Notes under the pieces: generated by a model
The model's input: only the letters and a program-made list of their open reading frames with translations
Databases searched by the model: none
Told to the model about the DNA's origin: nothing
NCBI GenBank assembly: GCA_025617745.1
Contig: CM046871.1
Span: 31,193,579-31,257,578 of the forward strand
Origin: Heliocidaris erythrogramma
Taxonomy: Eukaryota > Echinodermata > Echinoidea > Camarodonta > Echinometridae
Length of the DNA stretch: 64,000 bases
Reading direction: 5' to 3'
Part shown: piece after piece, positions 1-12,200 of the stretch
Layout of the letters: each line of letters begins with the position of its first letter
Numbering within the stretch: position 1 is the first letter of the stretch
Made by a program: the position numbers and the translations under genes

Positions 1-146
1 ACTTTCTTGACATGTAGTACAAACTGTGTCTTTCAGAGTTATTCATTGTCATACAAGGAGAAAGTTTACATGATGCATTGATATTTAATAAATGATACTT
101 AAAACTACATGCACCTTGGATCACCTTTATTTTGAGAGGTACTCAC

Positions 147-292
147 TTTGTAGAAGAAGTACTGGACAGTGATTCCTATTCTATGGTAATACCATTGGCC
201 ATGAACAAGTAGAATTCGGAGGAGAAACTTGAAACGGGAGAAGGCGTAGTCGCTGCAGCGTACCGCTTGGCGGCCTTCCTTACCCATGATTC
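147..292 (-). CDS. ATP11B: ATP11B-like exon: end of P domain and approach to TM5 (last exon in window)
   Basis: Encodes about residues 810-858, beginning [18 protein letters not shown] and ending VQYFFYK. The acceptor is CTTAATAG and the donor GTGAGT at 146-145. It starts with two bases of a split Gly codon and ends in frame 0, so the gene continues left of the window. Confidence 0.9.
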
Positions 293-3200
293 CTATTAAG
301 AAAAGGACATGTTCAAATTGATTATAGTAAGGGTGAAACTGGTAATCTAGCTGGCCTCAGTTGGTAAAATTAAAGACAAATGTAGTACAGATTTCTTCCA
401 GTTATTGTTGATACTATCCATTCTCACTATTAGTAACATTGTCATCATTACCACCAATAAGCATCTAACTCCATCATCATCATAACGAGGACCACCTCTA
501 TCACCATTAGCATTAAAATCACAATTTTTATCATCTTTATCACTACCTCCAACACTATCATCATCTTCATCACCATCATCATCACAATCACCATCACCAT
601 CATCATCTTCATCTTCATCATCATCATCATCATCACCATCACCGTCATCACCATCACCATCACCACCATCACCACTGCCACCATCTCCATCATCATAGCA
701 TCACCATCATCATCACAATCACCATCACCATCATCATCTTCATCTTCATCATCATCATCATCACCATCACCGTCATCACCATCACCATCACCACCATCAC
801 CACTGCCACCATCTCCATCATCATAGCATCATCATCAGCAGCAGCAAGCAGCACTTGATACTTACCCAACCCAAGATGAGCTTCTTGGATCATACTGACA
901 TCATTGGCACCATCACCAATAGCCATGGTGGAGGGTTTGCTGGGAGATTCTTTCACTAGCTTCACAACCTAGGGAAGGACAAAACCATGTAAATTTAATC
1001 TTGTTTCAATCCCAAAGCGTAAAGTTGACTTTCTTCTTAAAAAAAGAGCAGGTAGACTCCTGTGATTATACCGCTCAAAGCTCATTTTTATCAATATGAG
1101 GGTTCATTCAGAAATCCATTTTGAATGCTGCTGACTACACATAGCCTTGGTTAAAATTCAGGTCTTAAGGCATTACAGAAAGTACCCTATTACTCTTGAA
1201 AAATTAGCTGATTATTGAGAGCAAAATTCAACAGTGTTTTGCAGCTTTCAAGCTCAAAACTGACAGTTTGATACCAAGTAATCATTTTTCAACATGCAAA
1301 ATCTATTTTGGTACTCCTCTTGGAGGTGTCATGGTATAATGGTTCATTCACTTGACTCTCAATCCAAGGGTTGCACTAGCGTCTTTTGGCAAGACATTAA
1401 TCCACATTTGCCATTCTCCACCCAGGTGTAGTAAATGGGTACCTGGCAGGATTTATTCCTTGAAATACAGCCATGGAAAAAATTATTAGACCAAGAATGG
1501 TTACTGAAAGTGTTAAATTTGTGGTAAGAAGGAAATAAAATATCATAAAATCAAGGTACAATTGCTGGAATTTGGTATTCATTCAATGAAATACAAAGAC
1601 AAATCATTTTCATTAGTTTGAATGCATATTATAGTACATGTACCTTTATTTCAGAAGCTTGGTCTAATAATTTTTTCCAGGGCTGTACACTGTGCGCTGA
1701 TTACGGCTTGCCGGAGCTAAAGCCAGGGTAATAATATCCAAAACCCTTTGGAAGCGCATAGGAATGTTATATCAATGTGATATGCGCTATACAAGAATGT
1801 TTTTTTTTATTATTATCATCATTTATGACAACTCATTAAGTCCTCAAAAATCTCAAAATTTATTCAATGTAAAAATATATTCATCATAACATGTTAGTTT
1901 ATCCAATACAAGTCAGTAATAATTTGTCCATGTAATATAGACAAATCATCGTCCAAATGAACTGATAGGAATAATTACAATCAAAGTACTTTCTTGCTTA
2001 GTATTATCAGCATAAACATCATATGAGAACAATGCCTAGATGGCCTAACCAGTTTCATACCTGTGCTTTCTGAAAGGGAGACATCCTGCAGCATAGCACA
2101 GCTTCACAATTGAGACACAGATCCCTGAACTCCATCTGGTAGTGTTTCATGGTCAGGGCCAGACTGGGGCCGTCCACCACCAGGGCGTACCGTTTCCGAG
2201 GATCTAGCCTCATTCTGTAAGATGGTTGTAAGGAAAGGTTTGAGAAGGCATAACTACATCATTTGGTTTACGACGACAAGAAATGAAAACTTCCATGTTA
2301 TCCTAAACTCTGTCCAATTTTTCACCGGTATTTTCCATGAGTTAAACTTTGAACTTCTTCCGTTTATTCTACTCCTCATTTCCTGTGCAATCGTCTTTCG
2401 TTTCCTATTTAAATCTTACAATATACATGTATATGGTTTGAAAATTCATTCACTTTTCAAATTACATTGCACATTCAATATTCAACGATAAGTTAATTTC
2501 ACTGTTAAATCGTTTCTATTCTTTTTTTATTGGTTTTTGTTTTTGCTTTTATCTTGGTTATGTTGTGGGTTTTCAAAAAATTTTCTTCAACCTAATTATT
2601 CTTAGTTTGTATATATGTATATTAATTTACTTCTTTGTTTCTAATTGCTAATAGGGATTATATTATTTTCAAGTCGTTACAATGAAAGCTTTAATGAAGT
2701 CCAAATACTTACTGTTCTGCAAGCCTTCTTAGGGTCTGGACACATGTTGTCTCTACATGCTGCTTGACCAGTAAGAGCTCGACCACTCCATCTTTAAAGT
2801 GACCACAGGAATGACTGATGTTGACCGCTGTCTCTTGCTTGTCTCCAGTCAGTACCCAGATCTATAAGGGATGTCCAAAGAGGAAGATTTTTTTTTTTTT
2901 TTTCAATTATGATGGTGTCATTACAAACCAACCCATAAACTATTTCCTTCTATTCCTCTTGGGCTTACTTGCCAAATATTCAATTGATAAATGCTAAGCC
3001 ACCTGAATACCATCAATACTGTGCAGAGTTTGACACAATTAATTCTGAAATTGCTTGATTATTAATATTAATTAAAGAATAAGCTTTAATATCAAGCTCC
3101 ATTATTCATTCTTTATCAGCAACAGTGACATTGCTCAATTAGAGTTGAATTTATTATACTTAGCATGGAGACTCTGGTTTCATTCTGCTCCAATCACTGC

Positions 3201-6200
3201 AAATATATTGATGTGCTCATTATAAAAACATCAATTTGGAAGTTTTGCAGAAATCTAATCATTTGTGAGCTGATGGGGTTCTGCCTTGAAAGGCAAACCA
3301 CCCATTGGTTCCCCTCCGCATTTTCCTTCTAATATCCTGTATATTCATGTTTTTTTCTTATCGGCAATTGCATGACGGTTAACAATATTTTGTTGCTGTT
3401 ATCTTTTTTAATGAAATGTGGAAATAAAACTTGAACCTGAACTTCATATGATTAAGATTGGATTTAAAGTGGATTACCTTAATCCCTGCTTCCCGGAGAG
3501 CTTCCATAGTCTCAGCCACCTGATCCTGCAAGCGATCCTCTACACCAGTAGCTCCAATCAGATGAAGTTCTTGTTCTATCATGTCATATGCTTCAGAGAG
3601 CTGTATTGAATCATGGAAACAATCAGTATTAAAAGGAATCAATTAACAGCAATTTTTGTTGTTGTTTGCACTCTGTATATTTGGAATATCCTTTATTCAA
3701 AGTATCAGCTCCAAATATTACTTCTGTGGAGAGATAATGCAGTGTTAAATACCCAAAATTATATCGCTTTTAACAAATTTTGGGCCAACAATGAAAACTT
3801 GGGGAGTGTTTCATCAAGTGTTTTGTCAGTGATTTTTACCGACAAATTTGCTCTTAGCCAATCATATGCAAGGATTTCAGTAGCTTATAACAGTTGACGG
3901 TAAAAATCACTGACAAAACACTTGATGAAACGCTCCCCAGAGCTCAAGCTCCATATTGTAGATGCACAGTGTGGATATGGTTTTACTCACAAGCTTGGAG
4001 CTCTAAGTAAGTTTTAGTTGAAAATTTAATGAGCGATTGCAATACTAACAGGACTATTGTCCACGCCATGGCGTACAAGACAAAAAAATGTATGACACAC
4101 GATATGAGAGATGTAACCTATCATTTTATTTCTATTATACACTTACCTAATGTCAAATGATTTCCTAATATCTGGAAAGATGGTATTAATTGTACAGTGA
4201 TACCTGCTTTAGAAACCATCTGTGTAGAAAGACCACCTGTCAATATCTTTTTTTGTTTTCCTTGAAAAATGTTTCAAACTGAAATCTGTACTTCAGTAAC
4301 CTGTACCTAAAGACCACTGACTAATAAAGACCCCAATTTTCGTTTCCATTGTGTAGTCTTTATACACAGGCTTCCTTGTAATTTCTTACAAATTCCATGC
4401 ACGTTTTTTTACCTTCTCCTCCCTGTCGTCTAGAGCTGTAGCGGCTAATCTCAATTTTTCTTCCATCATTGCATAGGTATGATCACTTAGTTTCCTCTGT
4501 CCGAAGCACAGCGTCCTTAGGCCCTCCTGAAAACAAAGGAGTCAATCATTTGTTAAGCTTTCACGGCAACATGGTACAGCGTTTTACGACATATGCTCCG
4601 GCGACAATTGCACCACGGTCAATATTCTTTGTGTATACTAACCAAATTTGTAACATAAGCCCCAGACTAAACATTCTGGCCTGTATTCTGAACTCCGGTT
4701 TAACTTAAACTTCAGTCGAAGTTAAATCAGAGCTTTAATTAAAACTTACTTAAACCGCAAGTCCAGTCTACATTTCTGTACAAAGTTAAACCATACTAGA
4801 CTGGGCAGGGGGGGGGGTGTGGAATCCACCCCCCCCTGGACGATTGCTGCGATATATTTCAGGATAATTTTTTTTTGCGCCACAAGCTTTCAGGAATTTA
4901 TTGCCTAACGTCTTACACATCCTTTCATGCAAAATTTATAAATCTTTAACCAACGTGTACAGCGCAGCATCAAAAATCGTCCCGCTACAAAATGATAATT
5001 TCTCCATGTGTATTGTACACAATGCAGCATTTTCAATTCGCGAACATGAAAATAATCAATTAGCAATAACTAAAAAAACATTTGAGATATAGATATGAAA
5101 CTTTAAAGGGTTATGCTTTATAAGATACATGTACATGTACTCTATCTGAAAGCCAAGTTGCAGAAATTTTCATCACTCCATGGCCAAAATCCGACTGAGA
5201 GACCGCCAAAATGACCTGGCCTTTTTAGGGTTAAGTTAAACCGGAGTTCAGAATGCGATTGTTTTTTAAACTCTGGTTTAAAGGGCAGGTTTAGACTGGG
5301 TCTAAACCACACTTAGACCGCGGTTTAAGTTAAACCAGAGTTCAGGATATGGGCCTCTGCATCTAACCCTAACCCTGACCCTGAACTTGACCCTACACCA
5401 AACCTAAAACCTACCAGCAATTAGAACCCTCTCCCTTCATGTACATCCTTGACAAATTAAAACCCAGGGCAAATGTTGCGTCACCTGAATGACATAATCA
5501 TGCTCCATTTATCATTTCTCTGTAATCAATTTCTAACACTAATAATATTTCGTCTTACCTCCTGCACTGGCCCTAACAAAATATCGTGCATCTAACCTAA
5601 CACCCAATAAAAGCCAAACTCTAAGTTTAACTTTAACTTCTAACTTTAGCTTTAAAGTGTACCATTCATCAAAAAAAAATTTTGCTCTTTATTTTAGGGG
5701 TTCTCTGTCCATATACTATATTAAAAATATGAACTTTTACTGTTTTCTCTTTTAAGAGATATAAAAAATTTGAAATACACTCCAAATAAACAATACAGCT
5801 ACTTGTGAGGAGACCAGTCGACGCACCCGTACGCGCTCGTATAGAATAAGGGCCTAAGGAACCTAACTCAGTGTTGGGTTCCGCGCAAGGGGGTTTTAAG
5901 TTTTCCTTGTTTTCTTTTCTTCATACTCCTTACCGTTAACCCTTACAAAGCCAGGTAAAGTGTTTTGAGGTTGGTTTTTCTTTTTATCATTCTCGCTCTA
6001 CACAAATTTTTTTCAGGTGATTGGTACACTTTAGCTTATAACTTTATCAACATCTCAGGCCTAGGGTATATCCAAAATCTACTTTTCCTCTCACCATAGC
6101 ATAGTCGCTGACATGTTGATCGGTCTCACTCTTCTTCCCGCTGATACTCTTTCTCAAGATAGATGACTCGGCACCTTTACACAGGAGCAGGTTTTCTCCT

Positions 6201-9200
6201 TTTTTTTTCCAGATTTAAACACACAAGTAAGTAAACATGGATACATTGCATTGTAGGAAAGAATGCGAGTACCGTAAAACCAGTAATTTTGCGTTCATGG
6301 AACTTGTGCGAATTTCGCGAGGGGTCGAGATTCGTGAGAGTTTCATGCCGCAAAATAATTAAACCACAATTTAAACAACATATGATTGCAATTTGGGAAA
6401 GTTTCTTGCAGAAAATATTGGCTGTCATTGATAATTCTTGAATGTTTTATGTCGCCAAAGCTTCAGGTTTTACATTATGTTAGGAAGTAAGAAAAAAATT
6501 GCAATAGCAATCTCACATTTGGTACATGTATGAAATAAGATTTGGGACCGTTTGTGAGTCTTCTATACTTGTATTTGCAAGGCTTATAAACATTGGAATT
6601 CAGCTAAAAACAATGTTGGAGTTAAGCATAAGGTGATGAAAATGAAACGCAAACAATGATATGTATTCCAAGTTAATCTTGGTCTCTTTAGAGAACTTGA
6701 AATATACATATATACATATACATATTTGGGTCATGAATCGAAAACGTACTTCCCACATCAGGAGAATATCACTATGAACATGGCGATCAAAGAAGCGGAC
6801 AAAATATACAGCTCCTCCATTGTACCTTCCACAATTGCTCTGGTAGATAAAAGAACATCCCTTGATTGCTATTATGTAAAAATATGTAGAACAGGTGTCA
6901 CATGCATGTCACATGCATATTCACCTGTTCTACTTATTTTACATAATAGCAATGAAGGGATGTTCTTTTATCTACCAGAGCAATTGTTACAACTGCAATA
7001 AAGCTTTTTTGAAATGTCAATCCTTGTAATGAATATATCATGTTGATTCCTTTATTTTCTCAGTGATAGGATATCCAATTCATATGCACCCAATTTACAA
7101 AACATTTTACTTCAACAACCAATGTACAAATGTACGTAGGCTGTCAACTCTCACAATTCAACTGAAGACATCCCTGCTCTATACTACAATAACATGTAAC
7201 AATTATATTCCCACTTGACCATGAATAGAGTAAACATATGAAGTACTTTCAAGGAGAGACTGTAGGAATAAACAGAGTGGAATTACCACAAAGAGCTAAA
7301 CAAACTCAAGAATGGCTTAGATTGATACGATCTTATTCTCTATGCTTTTCCAAACTAAAACAAATGAATATGATTCAATACCTGTAGGTGTTTTGAGAAT
7401 GATGCTCATGCACTTCCGGGTCGGGTCAAACTCCAGGACGTTGAGAATCTGGTAGCGTAGCGTCTGACCTTTGTGCTTGACATTCAGGTATTCTTGGGTA
7501 CCTCCCAGGAATGTTGTACCATACCTAATGGTATAAGAGAGGAGCTAAGTCAGATATATCACTAGATAAACAAGACAAGCATAAACACAAATGTACAGAC
7601 ATACAGGAAAACATTAAACAAGGTGAGAAAAAAAGGAGCTGAAGTGATTTGGGGGAACACACCATGAATCTTGGTAAACCTTCAATAGTCCTGTGGCTCA
7701 TGTTTCTCACATTATCTTCCATTGCTCTAACAATATCTAACCCTAGCTTCATCAAAACCTTTCATGAATTAATTGTATCTATATCTAAGTTTACGTTTAC
7801 TTCAAATTTTTTATTTTGTGTTATACAATCATGCCTGATGTTTTTTTTAGTCTGGCCATTCCTTAATCCTGCTTTAAACTACATGTACAGAAAACTTGGG
7901 ACAAACCACAAGCAGCAGATCTGACTATCGAACATTGTTAATGTGGTTGATATATTTTGGAATGAACAGAATATGGCTATGAAGAGAATTTATAAAACCA
8001 CAGTATGTAGGAAAAATGGACGATAAATGGAAATGACATCTCCATAGATAGATTAGGGAAGGGAGGTATCAGACTTACTGGCTTGCGGCTTCAACGAGAG
8101 CCTTCTCGTCCGGTGAGGATGCTTCGTACTGTAGCATGGACGTCTCACCGACATTACCGTTCATTACTCTGTTGGACGAGGCTGGTTCTTTATGTACATG
8201 GACAGTATGACATAGGGCCATGGCCAGTAAGAACTGCTCTTTGTCATCCTATTAAAAAAAAATTCAATGCAAGAAAATTCCACTGAATCATTACTACTAC
8301 TAGGATCAATTATCGTGTGATGCCCATTTGTACATAATGCGTAAAACAAAATAAAATACATGTATCCGTCAGCAAATAAATAAATTTCTTCCCTTCGAAT
8401 TATTTTCTGTTGGGTAAATAAAGCTTTAAACCTTACTGTACCACAAAGGTTATAAAAATGTTTTCAAGTAATGAGTCAAGTTTTCGGCCACATTGACTTT
8501 TGTTAAACATTATTTTGTCTTTACACAACATTGTTTCATGTAACTTCACAATGCATGAACCCATTTCTAAGTTCTATGATTCAATGATAAAATTTGGCAA
8601 TCATAACATTTATAAAATCATGATTTAGCTTTCAGTTAGCAATAACCATCAAACTGTTTACAAACACTTATTTTCACAAATGTTGCAAAAAACTACATTT
8701 TCACATTACAAAAAAAAAAACAAAAAACAAAACAAATCTCAGGAACAAGAGAATAACTGATAGATTCCCGACGTACTTCATCCCCTTCATCCTCCAGCGG
8801 CTCTAGTTGACCGTTGACCTCCGTGTACTTGACACCGTTGATGGAGCATTGCCTGAACTTCATCTCGTTCTCAGTCAGAGTACCCGTCTTGTCGGTGAAC
8901 ATGTACTCCACCTGACCCAGCTCCTCGTTCAGGTCAGAAGTGTTGGCTACGGCACGCTCGTTGGTTTTCTGTTGCCGTGGTGACAAAGATGAAGGAGGTA
9001 ATCAAAACATATAGGTTGATTCGTTTGTTCGTTCGATTGGGTTGAGAGAATTTTCTTTCCTCCTCACATTTTGACTTAAGTTCTTTAAGCACCAATCTCT
9101 CTCTATTTTCTCCCATTCTCTCTCCCTCTTTGTTATCCTGATATTTCTCTCTTTCTTACTCCTTTCTAAAAATTCTTCCTTCGTTTCCTCTCTGCCCCCT

Positions 9201-12200
9201 CTCTCTCTCTCTCTCCCTGTCTCTTGTTATCCTGATATTTCTCCAATTCTCTCTCTCCCTCTCTCTTCTTATCCTGATATTTCTCTCTTTCTTAACCCTA
9301 AAAGACATTTCTCGCGATATGTCCGCAACGCGCAAAGCAGTCACCGCAGCGTTTCATGACATTTTTCTTTCGACTCTCACGCATCTTTTAAGACCAAATT
9401 TGCGATGTCCTGGCATGCGGTTGCGAAGTTAGTCAACATTTCGTCAGACCAAAAATTGCTCAAAAACGTGATTTCATGTATAAATTCAATACAAAAAGTG
9501 TTTTCAGCCAAAATTTAGAAATCTCTGAATATTTTTACATTTGCTGATTAAAATTTATTTAATTTATTTTATGCTGTTTATGTTCGCGAAAGTGTCCGTG
9601 ACAAATTTCATCAAAAAAACAATAAAAACAAAAGGTAAAAAGAAATACATAAGAAATTTTAAATACAATAAAATACATAAAGAAATCAATTTTGATACCG
9701 AATTTTTTTCAAGTATATGTGCTAAGAATACTGGAAAGAGTGTCTAGACTCTTTGAGCTTTATTTAATGATTTAGAGCAAAATTTTGATTTCATGCATAA
9801 ATTTGCATAATTAATGGGAAATTTTGGGGGGCATTTAACTGTACAGTTTTGTAGATTACGTTGTGGACGACATGCGTGCCGATTTTCAGTCGCGGTTGAC
9901 GGTCGAGATCTCAAGGGGGGGGGGATTCACCCCCACCCCCATCCCCCCCAGCTGTGGCATAGCCAAAATATCCCAGCCTTTTTAGGGTTAAGTCTCCTTT
10001 TTAAAAATTCTTCCTTTGTTTCCTCTTTGCCTCCTCCCCCCCCTCTTTCTCTCTTTGGGGTTTTGACAATCTCCTTATTTTTCACTCCCTCTTGCTCTCT
10101 CTGTGAGAAAGTAACAAAATATATACTGATGTTACATGTACATGTTTAAATATTCATTATTTGATCTTTTCAGTCTTCTATCATGATTTTTGATGTGTGT
10201 GTTGTTTTATGTGTTACTTTAAATTTTACATGTTACATGTACATGCTTAAATATTAATCATTTGATCTTTTCACCGTCTTCTATCATGTGTTTTGATGTG
10301 TGTGTTGTTTTATGTATACTTTAACTTTTTCAATGTGCCTATAACATGTCTTCTTATGTTTTAGAGAACTTATTCTCACTAGGCCTCTGGACTTTTTTCA
10401 AGTTCTATGTTCATTCAATATTAATTTCTAGCAAAGGCTAAATTTCATTTATTTATAAGATTATGATGTAAATGATTTTGTATGCATTGTATTCATTGTA
10501 TGTACATATTTTTATCTGAAATGAATGAATGAATAAACGAAACAAAATGAAATGTATATTGTTTTCCTTACTTACCTCATCATACATCTCTAGGTCAAAA
10601 CCTATGAAAATCGACCCAACAAACTTTTGCATTTCTGTGAAGGAGACACAAACAGCAAAAAAAATGGTTATTATGCAACTCTAAAATCTGAACACATATA
10701 TGTACGTGTATTGTGTGTAAAATGTACTATGTTCATATCTACTGCTGATCATGTTATATGGGTAAATACACTGTAGATCTCCTTTTGCTCAGTTCTGTAC
10801 CAATAGACCGCTTTGGTAATGTATGCAAATTTTATGCATACCTTTCAAACAAAGGTTGTTCTTGACAACCTGAAAGCTTGCCGAACATAGCAACAAAGAA
10901 TTCATGTTGGTTTCTTCTTCATTTTCAATCCTTTCGAACCATCTTTCATTTTCCTTCTTTTCTCCTTATCTAATTCTCCATCCTTTTTCCTTATCTAAAT
11001 CTCCATCCTTTTTCCTTATCTAACTCTTCTTTTCTGCTTTTCTACTTCTCCTTCTTTTCTCCTTATCTAATTCTCCATACTTTTCTTATCTAACTCTTCT
11101 TCTTTTCTAATTCTCCTTCTTTTCTCCTTATCTAATTCTCCATCCTTTTTCCTGATCTAACTCCTCTTCTTTTCTCCTTTTCTAATTCTCCTTATTTCTT
11201 CTTACACTGGGAAGATACTCACCAATAGTCACATACAATGAGATTGGAATGATGTAGTTGTAGAGCACAAGGAAGGATAGAAAGTCCTCCATTACGCCTA
11301 AAAACTGTTCAAAGAAAAATGAAAAAGGGCAGAGAAAATGGAGAATATTACTGTTAGGAATAATAAAGAAGCAATCAACCCAAACTTCTCAAAATTATTT
11401 AAATAGATACAAAAGTAATGAAACGGCAAAAAATATATATCAGCTGTATTACATGTAATACAGTTCCTACAAAGCACTAAAATAACTCACAAAATAACAT
11501 AACGGCAAACTACATGATCCTCCCTCCACCTGACCATATCTAATTTCCACTGAACAATACAAACCTGTACATAAAAACCACCTGCTTATAAAGGCTGCTT
11601 TTCTGGTTTCCACTGAGAGGTCTTTATTCAGGAGTGACTGTACATTGAAAATTGATTTCTTGATTATCATGGACAACAAAAATGGCTAAGCACTATAAAA
11701 GAGGTCGAGTTCTGGGAAAGGTGAAAAATAATTGGTGAGCTTTCTCATTCCTTTTATGTCAGTTTGGAAGAACATTATAATAGAAATGTCACATGAAAAG
11801 GATTGCTCTTCAAATGCCCTCATACTTGAAACATGACAAGATATAGCTGAAGTGTTTGGGCCGAATATTCATGCCACATTTGTGTGCAGTGCATGTGCTT
11901 TTCAGCGAGACTGGGTCCCTTACTTATCATTTTGACGGTTCCAAAACCTCACAGTATACACCAATCCTTATGTAGACATGATCAACCTTTCCACATTGCT
12001 TTGAAACACTTGCTTTCACAATGTTACCCCAAGACCAGCACCCAACTCCCTCTTTAAACATTACACATACAAACCTGCTTTAGCGACCACCTGTATAGAA
12101 AGACCACCTGTCTATAAAGACCATAACTTTTGTTCCCCTTGAAAAGTGTTTCTCATTGAAACATGTATTAAAGGAACCTGCACAGAAAGACCACCTGCTC

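Noticed and set aside
5360-5400. Telomere-like TAACCC words
   Set aside because: Only two or three irregular units, and the same words follow the related repeat at 32210-32300, so they belong to the interspersed repeat.
11291-11300. Alternative acceptor TTTTTAG for the TM4 exon
   Set aside because: It gives a frame-breaking junction (immediate stop) with the TM3 exon; the GAACAG acceptor nine bases earlier keeps frame and adds the expected FLG residues.
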